From Paenibacillus ihuae (GTDB taxonomy: Bacteria; Bacillota; Bacilli; Paenibacillales; Paenibacillaceae), in NCBI RefSeq assembly GCF_001368795.1, contig NZ_LN831198.1:1445409-1478359 (forward strand): DNA of 32,951 nt, in the 5' to 3' direction. The notes beneath the pieces were generated by a model. It worked only from the letters and a program-made list of their open reading frames with translations. It searched no databases and was not told the origin of the DNA. This document shows positions 7,993 through 16,246 of the stretch, piece by piece (within the stretch, counting starts at the first letter, position 1; the number at the start of each line of letters is the position of its first letter). Made by a program: the position numbers and the translations under genes.

Positions 7993-9108
7993 CTAATGCA
8001 ATTTGCCGCTTACGATGTAGCTGTGAAGTGCCCGGAAGACGCCTGCTCGGTTGAAGGCATCGAGGATGACCAGGAGGACAGGCCCGAGCAGGAGGCCGAG
8101 CATGCCGAACAGCTGAAGGCCGGCAAACATGCCGATCAGCATCGTCAGCGGGTCCAGTCCGATACTGCTGGCCAGCACCTTCGGCTCAAGCACCTGGCGG
8201 GTGACGAGAATTACCCCGTAAAGCACCAGCAGACCGACGGCAAGTCCCAGATCACCTGTCATATAGGAATACAGCGCCCAAGGAAACAAAACCACACCGA
8301 CACCTACATATGGGACCATATCGACCATCCCGATGGTCAGCCCGATGACAAAAGCGGAATTCACCCCCAGCAGCAGCAGGCCGGTGATGACGATGACAGC
8401 TGTGACCGAAATCAGCACTACCTGGGCCCGCAGGTAACCAACCAATGCTTTGCGCAGATCACTCCAGATCTCGGAGACCGGACGCACAAGAGGGGGCGGC
8501 AGTAAGGCGGTCAGTCAGGCATTATGGCGCTCCCACCCGGTACTTAAAAAGAAAGCGGCCAGCACAATCACCATCAGAATGGTACCGAGGCTCGGCAGCG
8601 CGGAGATCAGCTTCAGGATCATGTTGAAAAATCCGGTGATGAGCTCCGTCACGGCATTGCCGACAGTTTCCGTTGTCCGGTTGATATTGCTGTCAATCGT
8701 ATCGTGATAACCGGGGTTTTCGTGGTAAAACTGGTTGATTTGGTTAATGATATTCTGAATACTGGCGTTTCGGCTGATAGACAGCAGCAGGTCCCGCCAC
8801 TCTCCGGTATGAAGGTCAAAGGTCTGCAGCAGTACAATGAGCTCCTTTACGAGGCGGGTTATCAGCGCAGTCAGCACAAGAGCGGTCCCGCCGATGTAGA
8901 AGAGCAGGGAGAGTGATACAGCCAGCCACCCCGGCAATTTGAAGCCCTTCAGGATCAGCACCAGCGGATGGATGAGATAAGCCAGCAGCCAGGCGAGCAG
9001 CAGCGGGTAAATGAGCGGCAGCAGTACATACAACGCGAGGAGCAGACCCGCCCCGGCAAGCACGACCCACAGGCCGCGCAGCACTCTTTTGAACAGCAGC
9101 GAATCCAT
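7993..9108 (-). pseudogene. ytvI: AI-2E family (YtvI-like) transporter gene with in-frame TGA
   Basis: The reading frame encodes a PerM/AI-2E family permease with about eight hydrophobic segments. It is interrupted by one TGA (8515-8517, minus strand) between ...FFLSTGWERHNA and LTALLPPPLVRPVSEIWSDL; both halves are in the same frame and all conserved parts are intact, including VDMVPYVGVG and the late EPKVLASSIGLDPL block. One base change (for example CGA to TGA) explains it. Reading through the TGA, the protein would be 371 aa, a normal family length. ATG 9108 is preferred over GTG 9117 because GGGAGGTG (9115-9122) sits 6-7 bp before it. Either the gene is newly inactivated, two half-proteins are made (a GTG at 8487 could restart), the TGA is read through, or the base is wrong. 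Confidence 0.8.
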
Positions 9109-9168
9109 CGGCCACACCTCCCGTCAGACTGTTTTAGCATGCGATAACTGCTCGTCTTATGTATATTC

Positions 9169-9208
9169 AAAGATCGGAATTGCAGACTACTAAAAGATCG
9201 GAATGCAG
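9169..9208. repeat. Short direct repeat in the ytvI-citZ intergenic region
   Basis: AAAGATCGGAATTGCAG (9169-9185) recurs as AAAGATCGGAATGCAG (9193-9208), differing by one missing T, 24 bp apart. It could be a duplicated protein-binding site or a small slippage duplication. The 380-bp gap between ytvI and citZ otherwise holds only the citZ control elements listed separately. Confidence 0.6.
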
Positions 9209-9284
9209 AAGGAGAAAGCTCTCTATATACACTGAAAGCGCAATCATGAAACAGGTGGATCAGAAGTTTTTTTCTATCCCTCCG

Positions 9285-9330
9285 ATAAAATCATTTGATG
9301 CCGAACAAAGCTTCCATGTTGTTCACATAA
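9285..9330 (+). promoter_or_regulatory. Possible CcpC boxes upstream of citZ
   Basis: ATAA, 7 bp, TGAT (9285-9299) matches the B. subtilis CcpC box ATAA-N7-TTAT at seven of eight positions and is centred about 65 bp before the predicted citZ start. A lone ATAA at 9327-9330 falls near -28. In B. subtilis CcpC binds a full dyad near -66 and a half site near -27 and represses TCA genes until citrate accumulates. The match is by eye; no ccpC is in the window. Confidence 0.35.
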
Positions 9331-9350
9331 CCGTCAAAATCCGGTATGAT
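9322..9350 (+). promoter_or_regulatory. Sigma-A-like promoter of citZ
   Basis: TTCACA (9322-9327) and TATGAT (9345-9350) are 17 bp apart, each five of six to consensus. Predicted start near 9357 leaves a leader of about 144 nt. Confidence 0.6.
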
Positions 9351-9500
9351 TATTACAGCTTCTGTTTCGAAAGTTAGTTGCAATCCTTAGAAGATGTATA
9401 ACTACCCATTTTTCATTTCGTTTTTATCTGTTAAATTGTAAATGTTTTCATGATGTTAGCAATGGCTTGTACACCCTCGTTGGCAAAGGAGAGATATACT

Positions 9501-10613
9501 ATGACAGCTACTAAAGGCCTGGAAGGCATCGTTGCTACGACCTCTTCCATTAGTTCCATTGTGGATGGCGTACTTACTTACCGCGGATATGATATCGATG
9601 ATCTTGCGGTGAATGCCACCTTTGAAGAGACCGCTTATTTGCTGTGGTTCGGCAGCCTGCCGACTACGCCGGAGCTGCAGGCTCTGCAGCGTGATTTCAG
9701 CGCCTTCGCAGAGGTCCCTGAGCAGGTAATTGCCCAGATGAAGCTTTATCCAAAGACAGCGAACACGATGGCCGCGCTGCGTTCTGCCGTATCTAGCCTT
9801 GCGCTATACGATGAAGCCGCCGATGATATGAGCCGTGAAGCTAATGAAATAAAGGCAGTGAAGCTGCAGGCCCAGATTCCTACACTTGTGGCTGCACTTG
9901 CACGTATCCGCAAAGGCCTGGAACCGGTTGCCCCAAGAGAGGGCGTCTCGATTGCCGAGAATTTCCTGTATATGCTGTGGGGCAAACAGCCCGATATCAT
10001 TTCAGTCAAAGCGCTGGATGCGGCTCTGGTGCTGCATGCTGACCATGAGCTTAACGCGTCCACTTTTGCCAGCCGGGTAACCGTAGCTACACTGTCCGAC
10101 ATTTATTCCGGTGTAACCTCGGCCATCGGCGCGCTCAAAGGCCCGCTGCATGGCGGTGCGAATGAAGCCGTAATGAAGATGCTGGAAGAGATCGGCAGCC
10201 TGGAGGCGGTGGAGCCTTACATCCGCGCCAAGCTGGAACGCCGCGAGAAGATTATGGGTTTCGGGCACCGTGTTTATAAGAACGGCGATCCGCGCGCCAA
10301 ACATCTGATGAAGATGTCGCAGGAGCTGGGAACGATGAAGAATGATACCACGCTCTACGATATGTCCGTCAAGATTGAGGATCTGATTACCGGACAGAAG
10401 GGGCTGAAGCCGAACGTAGACTTCTATTCTGCTTCGGTCTATACACAGCTGGGCATTGAGCGTGAGCTGTTTACGCCGATTTTTGCGATCAGCCGGACTT
10501 CGGGCTGGACAGCGCATATTCTGGAGCAGTACGAGGACAACCGCATTATCCGCCCGCGTGCTGAATACACAGGAATGCTTGAGCAGAAATACGTGCCGGT
10601 AGACGAGAGATAA
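9501..10613 (+). CDS. citZ: Citrate synthase
   Basis: Condenses oxaloacetate and acetyl-CoA to citrate, the entry step of the TCA cycle. The 370-aa length is that of the Gram-positive/archaeal short type. The catalytic residues are visible: His217 in PLHGGANEAV, His256 in GFGHRVYKNGDPRAKHL and Asp307 in KPNVDFYSA. ATG 9501 is chosen because AAAGGAGAG (9485-9493) lies 7 bp upstream and the protein then begins MTATKGLEGIVATTSSISSI; an in-frame ATG at 9450 would add 17 unlikely residues spanning the ribosome binding site. It is followed by icd and mdh in the Bacillus order, though with longer gaps. The related 2-methylcitrate synthase cannot be fully excluded, but the neighbours favour citrate synthase. 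Confidence 0.94.
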   Translation: MTATKGLEGIVATTSSISSIVDGVLTYRGYDIDDLAVNATFEETAYLLWFGSLPTTPELQALQRDFSAFAEVPEQVIAQMKLYPKTANTMAALRSAVSSLALYDEAADDMSREANEIKAVKLQAQIPTLVAALARIRKGLEPVAPREGVSIAENFLYMLWGKQPDIISVKALDAALVLHADHELNASTFASRVTVATLSDIYSGVTSAIGALKGPLHGGANEAVMKMLEEIGSLEAVEPYIRAKLERREKIMGFGHRVYKNGDPRAKHLMKMSQELGTMKNDTTLYDMSVKIEDLITGQKGLKPNVDFYSASVYTQLGIERELFTPIFAISRTSGWTAHILEQYEDNRIIRPRAEYTGMLEQKYVPVDER

Positions 10614-10722
10614 TTAAGAGGACTTGCAGGCTCCATCGCCCCTTAGTAGAATTATAGGTACGCAGCGCGTATCGGCGGACCCGGCAGACGTTTCCCAGGG
10701 AGCTTTTTGAACAGAGAGTTAA

Positions 10723-10772
10723 CCCGGGAAGCGGCTGCTGAACTAAACTAGCTTAAGCTATTGCTTCCGGGG
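10723..10772 (+). other. Large hairpin in the citZ-icd gap
   Basis: CCCGGGAAGC (10723-10732) pairs with GCTTCCGGGG (10763-10772), nine pairs with one bulged or mismatched G, enclosing 30 nt that include the palindrome AGCTTAAGCT. CAGCTTTTG follows. It could be a weak terminator or a processing or stability element setting the citZ:icd ratio; the T run is short for a terminator. Confidence 0.4.
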
Positions 10773-10837
10773 CAGCTTTTGTAGATGTAATGTCAATGTA
10801 GCGTAGCCCACAAAACTTTTAGGAGGAATCCCCACAA

Positions 10838-12133
10838 ATGTTGAAATTGGAGAAATACGATCTGCCGACAGAAGGCGAACAAATCACGATTGAAAATGGC
10901 AAACTGGTGGTTCCGGCTCATCCGATCATCCCGTTTATCGAAGGCGACGGCACAGGCCGCGACATCTGGAAAGCCTCCAAGCGTGTGCTTGATGCTGCTG
11001 TAGACAAAGCTTACGGCGGGGAGAAAAAAATTGCCTGGTACGAAGTGTTTGCCGGCGAGAAAGCCTTCAATACATATGGTGAATGGCTGCCGAACGATAC
11101 CCTGGAAGCAATCCGCGAGTACATCGTAGCGATCAAAGGACCGCTGACGACGCCAATCGGCGGCGGAATCCGCTCACTTAACGTGGCGCTGCGCCAGGAG
11201 CTGGATCTCTATGTATGCTTGCGTCCGGTGCGTTATTTTGACGGAGTTCCTTCACCGGTGAAACATCCGGAGCTGGTGGACATGGTTATTTTCCGGGAGA
11301 ATACAGAGGACATTTATGCCGGTATCGAGTATAAAGAAGGCTCTGAGGAAGTGAAGAAAGTTATCGAGTTCCTGCAGAAGGAAATGGGCGTGAACAAAAT
11401 CCGCTTCCCGGAAACATCCGGAATCGGTATTAAGCCGGTATCCTCTGAAGGCTCGAAGCGCCTCGTCCGTGCTGCAGTGGAATATGCAATCAAGCATGGC
11501 CGCAAGAGCGTGACGCTGGTGCATAAGGGCAATATCATGAAATTCACCGAAGGCGCATTTAAGAACTGGGGATATGAAGTGGCTGAGCAGGAGTTCGGCG
11601 ATAAAGTATTTACCTGGAATCAATATGATGTAATTAAAGAACGTGACGGAGAAGCAGCAGCAAATGCGGCCCAGAAGGAAGCAGAAGCCGCCGGCAAAAT
11701 CATTGTTAAAGACGCCATTGCGGACATCGCGCTGCAGCAGGTGCTGACCCGCCCGACTGACTTCGACGTGATCGCTACGCTGAACCTTAACGGGGACTAT
11801 CTGTCTGACGCGCTGGCTGCACAAATTGGCGGTATCGGTATCGCACCTGGAGCAAATATTAACTATTTGACAGGCCATGCGATCTTCGAAGCTACTCACG
11901 GAACGGCCCCTAAATATGCGGACAAGGATGTTGTTAATCCTGGTTCAGTAATTCTTTCCGGTGTTATGCTGCTTGAGCATCTCGGCTGGCAGGAAGCGGC
12001 TGATCTGATCTATAAAGGCATGAGCACTGCGATCAACAACAAGACAGTAACTTACGACTTTGCCCGCCAGATGGAAGGCGCGACAGAGCTGAAGTGCTCG
12101 GCATTCGCCGACGAAATTATCAATCACCTGTAA
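10838..12133 (+). CDS. icd: Isocitrate dehydrogenase, NADP-dependent
   Basis: Oxidises and decarboxylates isocitrate to 2-oxoglutarate with NADP. At 431 aa it has the usual bacterial dimeric form. Seen in order: [12 protein letters not shown] (33-44), the active-site segment [20 protein letters not shown], in which Ser113 corresponds to the regulatory phospho-serine of the E. coli enzyme, [13 protein letters not shown], and [11 protein letters not shown], whose Lys-Tyr pair is typical of NADP rather than NAD enzymes. ATG 10838 is preceded by AGGAGG (10821-10826). No phosphatase/kinase (aceK) gene is in the window, so phosphorylation control is not implied. It sits between citZ and mdh as in Bacillus. 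Confidence 0.96.
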   Translation: MLKLEKYDLPTEGEQITIENGKLVVPAHPIIPFIEGDGTGRDIWKASKRVLDAAVDKAYGGEKKIAWYEVFAGEKAFNTYGEWLPNDTLEAIREYIVAIKGPLTTPIGGGIRSLNVALRQELDLYVCLRPVRYFDGVPSPVKHPELVDMVIFRENTEDIYAGIEYKEGSEEVKKVIEFLQKEMGVNKIRFPETSGIGIKPVSSEGSKRLVRAAVEYAIKHGRKSVTLVHKGNIMKFTEGAFKNWGYEVAEQEFGDKVFTWNQYDVIKERDGEAAANAAQKEAEAAGKIIVKDAIADIALQQVLTRPTDFDVIATLNLNGDYLSDALAAQIGGIGIAPGANINYLTGHAIFEATHGTAPKYADKDVVNPGSVILSGVMLLEHLGWQEAADLIYKGMSTAINNKTVTYDFARQMEGATELKCSAFADEIINHL

Positions 12134-12149
12134 GGCAATCACAGCGGAT

Positions 12150-12186
12150 CGGGCTGAAGGAGCGTATGCTCCGGAGGCCCGTTTTG
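12150..12186 (+). terminator. Terminator-like hairpin between icd and mdh
   Basis: CGGGC (12150-12154) pairs with GCCCG (12177-12181) and GGAGC (12159-12163) with GCTCC (12168-12172), with a symmetric internal loop and a GTAT tetraloop, then TTTT. It may terminate part of the transcription before mdh. Confidence 0.65.
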
Positions 12187-12236
12187 TGCGAAGATAAGCA
12201 TTAATAAAATTTTAATGAAAATTAGGAGGTCCACCT

Positions 12237-13178
12237 GTGGCCATCAAACGTTATAAAATTACAGTCGTAGGCGCCGGGTTTACCGGAGCTACTACAGCGC
12301 TTATGCTTGCACAGAAGGAACTGGGAAATGTAGTGCTGCTTGATATTCCGCAGCTGGAGAATCCGACCAAGGGGAAGGCGCTCGACATGCTGGAAGCAGC
12401 TCCTGTGCAGAAGTTCGACAGCCAGATTACCGGCACTTCAGATTACGAGGATGCAGCGGATTCTGATATTGTTATCATAACAGCAGGGATAGCCCGTAAG
12501 CCGGGGATGAGCCGCGATGATTTAGTGAGCACCAATGCCGGCATTGTCAAATCCGTTTGCGAGAACATTAAGCGTGTGGCTCCGGAGTCTATCGTCATCA
12601 TCCTGAGCAATCCGGTGGATGCGATGACTTATGCCGCTTATCATGCGCTGGGGTTCCCCAAAAACCGCGTAATCGGTCAGTCAGGTGTGCTGGATACGGC
12701 ACGTTATTGCACGTTTATTGCCCAGGAGCTGAACGTTTCCGTTGAGGATGTGCGCGGCTTCGTGCTTGGCGGACACGGGGACGATATGGTTCCGCTTGTA
12801 CGCTACTCCAGTGTAGGCGGCATTCCGATCGACACGCTGATTCCAGCGCAGCGCATTGAAGAGATTGTACAGCGCACCCGCGTTGGCGGGGGAGAAATTG
12901 TCAGCCTGCTGGGCAACGGCAGCGCTTATTATGCGCCAGCGGCCTCCCTGGTGCAGATGACAGAAGCGATTCTCAAAGATAAGAAGCGGATCATCCCTGT
13001 CATTGCCCTGCTGGAAGGCGAATACGGCTATGACGACTTGTTCATGGGTGTTCCTGCCCTGCTTGGCGCGGACGGCATCGAGAAGATCTATGAACTGGAG
13101 CTTACAGCTGAAGAACAGGCCGCTTTGGATAAGTCGGCAGATTCTGTGCGTGCAGTAACTTCTGCAGTTAAAGTCTAG
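12237..13178 (+). CDS. mdh: Malate dehydrogenase, LDH-like type
   Basis: Interconverts malate and oxaloacetate with NAD(H). The 313-aa protein is of the LDH-like malate dehydrogenase group common in Bacillales. The Rossmann motif is [11 protein letters not shown] (Gly12, Gly14, Gly17) with Asp36 placed for NAD. The substrate loop [12 protein letters not shown] supplies Arg87 and Arg93; [11 protein letters not shown] and the catalytic His180 in GGHGDDM follow. The specificity position after Arg87 in the loop fits malate dehydrogenases rather than lactate dehydrogenases. The start is GTG 12237, six bases after a perfect AGGAGGT (12224-12230). It ends the citZ-icd-mdh series and is closed by a strong terminator. 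Confidence 0.95.
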   Translation: MAIKRYKITVVGAGFTGATTALMLAQKELGNVVLLDIPQLENPTKGKALDMLEAAPVQKFDSQITGTSDYEDAADSDIVIITAGIARKPGMSRDDLVSTNAGIVKSVCENIKRVAPESIVIILSNPVDAMTYAAYHALGFPKNRVIGQSGVLDTARYCTFIAQELNVSVEDVRGFVLGGHGDDMVPLVRYSSVGGIPIDTLIPAQRIEEIVQRTRVGGGEIVSLLGNGSAYYAPAASLVQMTEAILKDKKRIIPVIALLEGEYGYDDLFMGVPALLGADGIEKIYELELTAEEQAALDKSADSVRAVTSAVKV

Positions 13179-13195
13179 GAATATATGGATAGCAG

Positions 13196-13232
13196 CCCCC
13201 ATTTTTAAAATAGAAATGGGGGTTTTCTTTTC
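13196..13232 (+). terminator. Rho-independent terminator of mdh
   Basis: A perfect 9-bp stem (CCCCCATTT 13196-13204 with AAATGGGGG 13214-13222), 9-nt loop, then TTTTCTTTTC. Confidence 0.93.
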
Positions 13233-13300
13233 TTGTGGGATGCAGTCAGGTATAATTGGAATGTAACATATATCACAGTGACTAATGGAGGAGGTAAAAG

Positions 13301-13726
13301 ATGGACCGTTTTTTATTTTTCCTACATATGATCGGGACGCTGGCACTCGGATTTTATCTGGTGCTCCCTTTTATTCTGAGCGGTGCACAGAAGCTTTCCG
13401 CTCCGGCCAAGGAGGGCACGCTCAGTGCAGTTAGCGGCTTCAACCGCTTCGCCCAGTATGGCCTGGTCATTCAGCTGTTAACTGGCGGTTATATGATGTC
13501 ACAAGGGGATTATACTGTGGCATGGATGGCAGTAGTTGTCGTACTGCTCCTGGCGATGTTCGCGCTGGGCGGCATCATGAACAAGCCGCTCCGCCTGGCT
13601 GCAGCCGGAATCCGCGAGAACCGCGATGTAACTGCCCATACGGGTAAGCTGCGCACAATGAGCCTGCTGCTTATGGTTGTATTGATTGTTATGATTTTCT
13701 TCATGGTGTACAGACACATTATTTAA
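13301..13726 (+). CDS. Four-helix membrane protein of unknown function
   Basis: A 141-aa protein I do not recognise at family level. Four hydrophobic segments are visible near residues 5-27, 52-68, 73-92 and 119-138; the loop between the third and fourth is basic and polar (NKPLRLAAAGIRENRDVTAHTGKLR). There is no cleavable signal peptide or catalytic motif. The layout (short N-terminal segment, FILSGAQKLSAP loop) recalls small DUF2269-like membrane proteins, but this is only an impression. ATG 13301 has a strong GGAGGAGG site (13287-13294). A perfect TATAAT lies at 13251-13256 without a convincing -35 box. It is transcribed alone, convergent with the Nudix gene. Confidence 0.85.
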   Translation: MDRFLFFLHMIGTLALGFYLVLPFILSGAQKLSAPAKEGTLSAVSGFNRFAQYGLVIQLLTGGYMMSQGDYTVAWMAVVVVLLLAMFALGGIMNKPLRLAAAGIRENRDVTAHTGKLRTMSLLLMVVLIVMIFFMVYRHII

Positions 13727-13741
13727 GACCGGAGAATGAGG

Positions 13742-13775
13742 AATTGCCCTGGCGGCCGCGGCTGCGAGGGCAATT
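13742..13775. terminator. Hairpin between convergent genes
   Basis: A perfect 9-bp stem, AATTGCCCT (13742-13750) with AGGGCAATT (13767-13775), closes a GC-rich 16-nt loop. The flanking T tract is poor (TGTGTTGT on the plus side), so it may terminate weakly for the membrane-protein gene or act only as a 3' end structure. Confidence 0.5.
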
Positions 13776-13794
13776 TGTGTTGTCCGGGTATATT

Positions 13795-14220
13795 TTACTG
13801 AAGTCCCTCCAGCTCCAGGATATGATACTTCACGAATTCGGCAAAAATCTGAGGCGGCAGCAGACGGTGGATCAGGTCCTTTGTACACCATCTGTAGTCG
13901 GTATGCTCCTCTGACAGCCGGATTACCTGTTCCCCGCTGCGGCACAAGTAGGTAATAATGATAACCTGCCTCGCTGGATCGGTTAAGAAGGATGCCGCAT
14001 ACAGCAGATTATCCACAGTGACCGTTAAACCGGTCTCCTCCTTAATTTCTCTTACCAGAGCGGCCTCCAGGCCTTCTCCGAACTCTATTTTTCCACCGGC
14101 ACACTCCCAGGTGCCCCCGCCTACAGCATCCGCAGACGCACGCTGGACCAGCAGGATTTTTCCTTCGTTGATGATGACACCTTTGACAGCGACGATAATA
14201 TTACGGTTATTTTTAGTCAT
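13795..14220 (-). CDS. Nudix hydrolase
   Basis: A 141-aa cytoplasmic hydrolase of a nucleoside diphosphate linked to some other group. The Nudix box is complete at residues 43-65: Gly43, Glu49, Arg57-Glu58, Glu61-Glu62, Gly64 (pattern G-x5-E-x7-RE-U-x-EE-x-G-U). The surrounding VQRASADAVGGGTWECAGGK segment is typical of MutT/NUDT-type pyrophosphatases. ATG 14220 is chosen over ATG 14238 because the excellent GGGGGAGGTG site lies between them, about 8 bp before 14220. Substrate cannot be told from sequence; damaged nucleotides or nucleotide sugars are possible. Confidence 0.9.
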   Translation of the reverse strand: MTKNNRNIIVAVKGVIINEGKILLVQRASADAVGGGTWECAGGKIEFGEGLEAALVREIKEETGLTVTVDNLLYAASFLTDPARQVIIITYLCRSGEQVIRLSEEHTDYRWCTKDLIHRLLPPQIFAEFVKYHILELEGLQ

Positions 14221-14452
14221 GCAGCGCACCTCCCCCATTGCTACTATCTGATACAGTCTATTCTTAAGTATATAAAGCTTCCGCGTGAAAAACGACAGTA
14301 TTTTCGTTTGACCGCCGCTTAACTGTGGTAAGTAACATATCGTAAAGTCATTTTGTATTAAAGACCAGCACAGTGCATAACCTCCCCATCCTGAGCCATC
14401 CTAAGATGATGAAATTTACCATCCATGTGTTAAAGCGAAAGGAGAATGGATC

Positions 14453-15322
14453 ATGTCAGAGAATCAACAGCCACAGAAAACCCTGCCTCCGCAGGAGCAG
14501 AACCGCCAGCCGGGAATCGAAAGTCAAATGAACCCGCTGCCTGAATTTGAGACATCCGCCTATAAAGCAGCAGGCAAGCTGCTGGGCAAAGCTGCACTTA
14601 TAACTGGTGGAGACAGCGGAATCGGACGTGCGGTTGCCGTGCATTTTGCCAAGGAGGGTGCGGATGTCGTTATTTCCTATCTGAACGAACACAGCGACGC
14701 CGAGGAAACCAAAAGACAGGTGGAACAGGAAGGGCGAAAGTGTATCCTGATTGCCGGCGATATCGGCGTAGAAGCCTTCTGCCAGGATCTGATCAACAAA
14801 ACAGTGGAAGGTCTCGGCAAGCTGGATATCCTGATCAACAATGCCGCAGAGCAGCATCCGCAGGATAAGATTGAAGACATCACTGCTGAACAGCTGGAAC
14901 GGACCTTCCGCACGAATATATTCTCGATGTTCTATCTGACCAAAGCAGCCATGCCGCATCTTAAAAAAGGGTCCACGATCATTAACACCACATCAATTAC
15001 GGCGTACCGGGGCAACCCGCAGCTGCTGGACTATTCTTCCACCAAGGGAGCGATTCTCAGCTTCACCCGCTCACTGTCCATGAATCTGGCGGATAAAGGC
15101 ATCAGAGTCAATGCAGTGGCTCCGGGCCCGATCTGGACACCGCTGATTCCATCCACCTTTGACGCGAAGAAGGTCAGTGAGTTCGGCGGCACTCAGCCGA
15201 TGAAGCGTCCCGGACAGCCGGAGGAGCTGGCACCAGCCTATGTATATCTGGCTTCCAGTGATTCTTCTTATGTAAGCGGCCAGGTTATTCATGTGAATGG
15301 CGGCGAGATTATTAACGGCTGA
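14453..15322 (+). CDS. Short-chain dehydrogenase, general-stress (YdaD/YhdF) type
   Basis: A 289-aa SDR oxidoreductase. The nucleotide site is TGGDSGIGR (51-59), followed by INNAAEQH near 128-135 and the catalytic Ser181, Tyr194 and Lys198 (YSSTK). Before the Rossmann fold sits a polar 40-residue extension, rich in Gln and Pro (QNRQPGIESQMNPLP), which is diagnostic of the Bacillus YdaD/YhdF/YhxC group of stress-associated SDRs. ATG 14453 follows AAAGGAG. The 214-bp gap upstream contains GTTTGA-N14-TGGTAA (14306-14331), loosely resembling a sigma-B promoter, but too weak to call. Substrate unknown; transcribed alone. Confidence 0.92.
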   Translation: MSENQQPQKTLPPQEQNRQPGIESQMNPLPEFETSAYKAAGKLLGKAALITGGDSGIGRAVAVHFAKEGADVVISYLNEHSDAEETKRQVEQEGRKCILIAGDIGVEAFCQDLINKTVEGLGKLDILINNAAEQHPQDKIEDITAEQLERTFRTNIFSMFYLTKAAMPHLKKGSTIINTTSITAYRGNPQLLDYSSTKGAILSFTRSLSMNLADKGIRVNAVAPGPIWTPLIPSTFDAKKVSEFGGTQPMKRPGQPEELAPAYVYLASSDSSYVSGQVIHVNGGEIING

Positions 15323-15388
15323 CAGGCTAGCTTTTTGTAGGAATATTATGTTAATATAGACCACGTTAGCAAACAGCATATGAAATTG

Positions 15389-15473
15389 TCACTAGGGGTG
15401 CCGCGAGGCTGAGACGAACTTACGGTTCGGACCCTTTGAACCTGATCTGGTTTATACCAGCGTAGGAAAGTGG
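15389..15473 (+). promoter_or_regulatory. TPP riboswitch (THI element)
   Basis: The aptamer carries the diagnostic strings GGGGTGCC, GGCTGAGA, CCCTTTGAACCTGATCTGG, and ACCAGCGTAGGAAAGTGG. P1 forms from TCACT (15389-15393) and AGTGG (15469-15473). It binds thiamine pyrophosphate and shuts off the thi operon; a terminator 65 nt downstream indicates transcriptional control. Confidence 0.97.
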
Positions 15474-15537
15474 AGAATGAATTGACTGCAGCGCAGCGGG
15501 TCTAGAAGCTCAGCCCGTATTTCTGTATACATTTATG

Positions 15538-15568
15538 ACTGCCTCCTATTGCGGGGGGCAGTTTTTTT
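15538..15568 (+). terminator. Riboswitch-controlled terminator
   Basis: ACTGCCTCC (15538-15546) pairs with GGGGGCAGT (15554-15562, one G-T wobble), 6-7-nt loop, then seven Ts. It lies between the TPP aptamer and tenI and is the likely expression platform. Confidence 0.9.
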
Positions 15569-15607
15569 GCGTTTGGTGTTATTAAGGGCGAAGGAAGGTG
15601 ACTAAAG

Positions 15608-16246
15608 CTGGCTGAAATTCATTTGATTTCGGACGGGAGGCTGGATGCGGCTCACTTTGCGGCAATGGCGGCCGCTCTTCATCCGCTGCTGGACTTTATT
15701 CATCTGCGGGAAAAGCAGCGGTCCGCCCGGGAGCTGCTGGACATGACCGGAAAGCTCCTACTGGCGGGGGTACCCGCAGCCAAGCTGGTCATCAATGACC
15801 GGGTGGATGTTGCGCTGGCGGCAGGTGCGGCTGGTGTTCAGCTGGCCTGGCACAGCCTGCCGCTATCTGCCGCACGTGCCGCTGCTCCCGCACAGCGGCT
15901 GGGAAAGTCAGTGCATTCTGCGCAGGAGGCGGAGGAAGCAGGCAGGCAAGGGGCTGATTTCTGCCTGTTCGGGCATGTTTTTCCTTCGATCTGCAAGCCG
16001 GGCCAGCAGGAGCGGGGGCTTACACAGCTGGCGGATGCTGTGCGTATGTGCGGTATTCCGCTGATCGCGATCGGCGGGATTACACCGGCCAATACCGGAT
16101 TAGTCATCCGGCAGGGGGCGGCTGGCATAGCAGTAATGTCCGGCATTTGCAGTGTGAAAGACCCGTTGGCTGCCGTTCGTGCCTACAGGAGAGCTGTTAT
16201 ACAGGCTGAAGGTAAAGGAGGTGAGGGGCATGAAGCTGATTATTAA
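15608..16246 (+). CDS. tenI: Thiazole tautomerase TenI
   Basis: TenI aromatises the thiazole product of ThiG in thiamine synthesis. It is related to thiamine phosphate synthase ThiE, but features favour TenI: FIHLREK early, SVHSAQEAEEA, the LFGHVF strand with His123 (the TenI catalytic histidine), IGGITPAN and AVMSGICS; the ThiE-type GQ-x-DLP segment is replaced by QLAWHSLP. The start is probably CTG 15608: AAGGAAGGTG (15591-15600) ends 7 bp before it, and it keeps the first barrel strand (AEIHLISDG). The first conventional start, TTG 15623, would remove that strand and is 22 bp from the site. The gene overlaps thiS by 17 bp. A ThiE-like activity cannot be excluded. Confidence 0.85.
   Translation: MAEIHLISDGRLDAAHFAAMAAALHPLLDFIHLREKQRSARELLDMTGKLLLAGVPAAKLVINDRVDVALAAGAAGVQLAWHSLPLSAARAAAPAQRLGKSVHSAQEAEEAGRQGADFCLFGHVFPSICKPGQQERGLTQLADAVRMCGIPLIAIGGITPANTGLVIRQGAAGIAVMSGICSVKDPLAAVRAYRRAVIQAEGKGGEGHEADY

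Noticed and set aside
9159..9377. 72-codon plus-strand frame upstream of citZ
   Set aside because: No ribosome binding site, basic low-quality translation, and it spans the citZ promoter and the direct repeats.
14306..14331. Possible sigma-B promoter GTTTGA-N14-TGGTAA before the stress-type SDR gene
   Set aside because: The -10 matches only loosely, the distance to the start is about 120 bp, and many Paenibacillus may lack a canonical sigma-B. Too weak to list as a feature.
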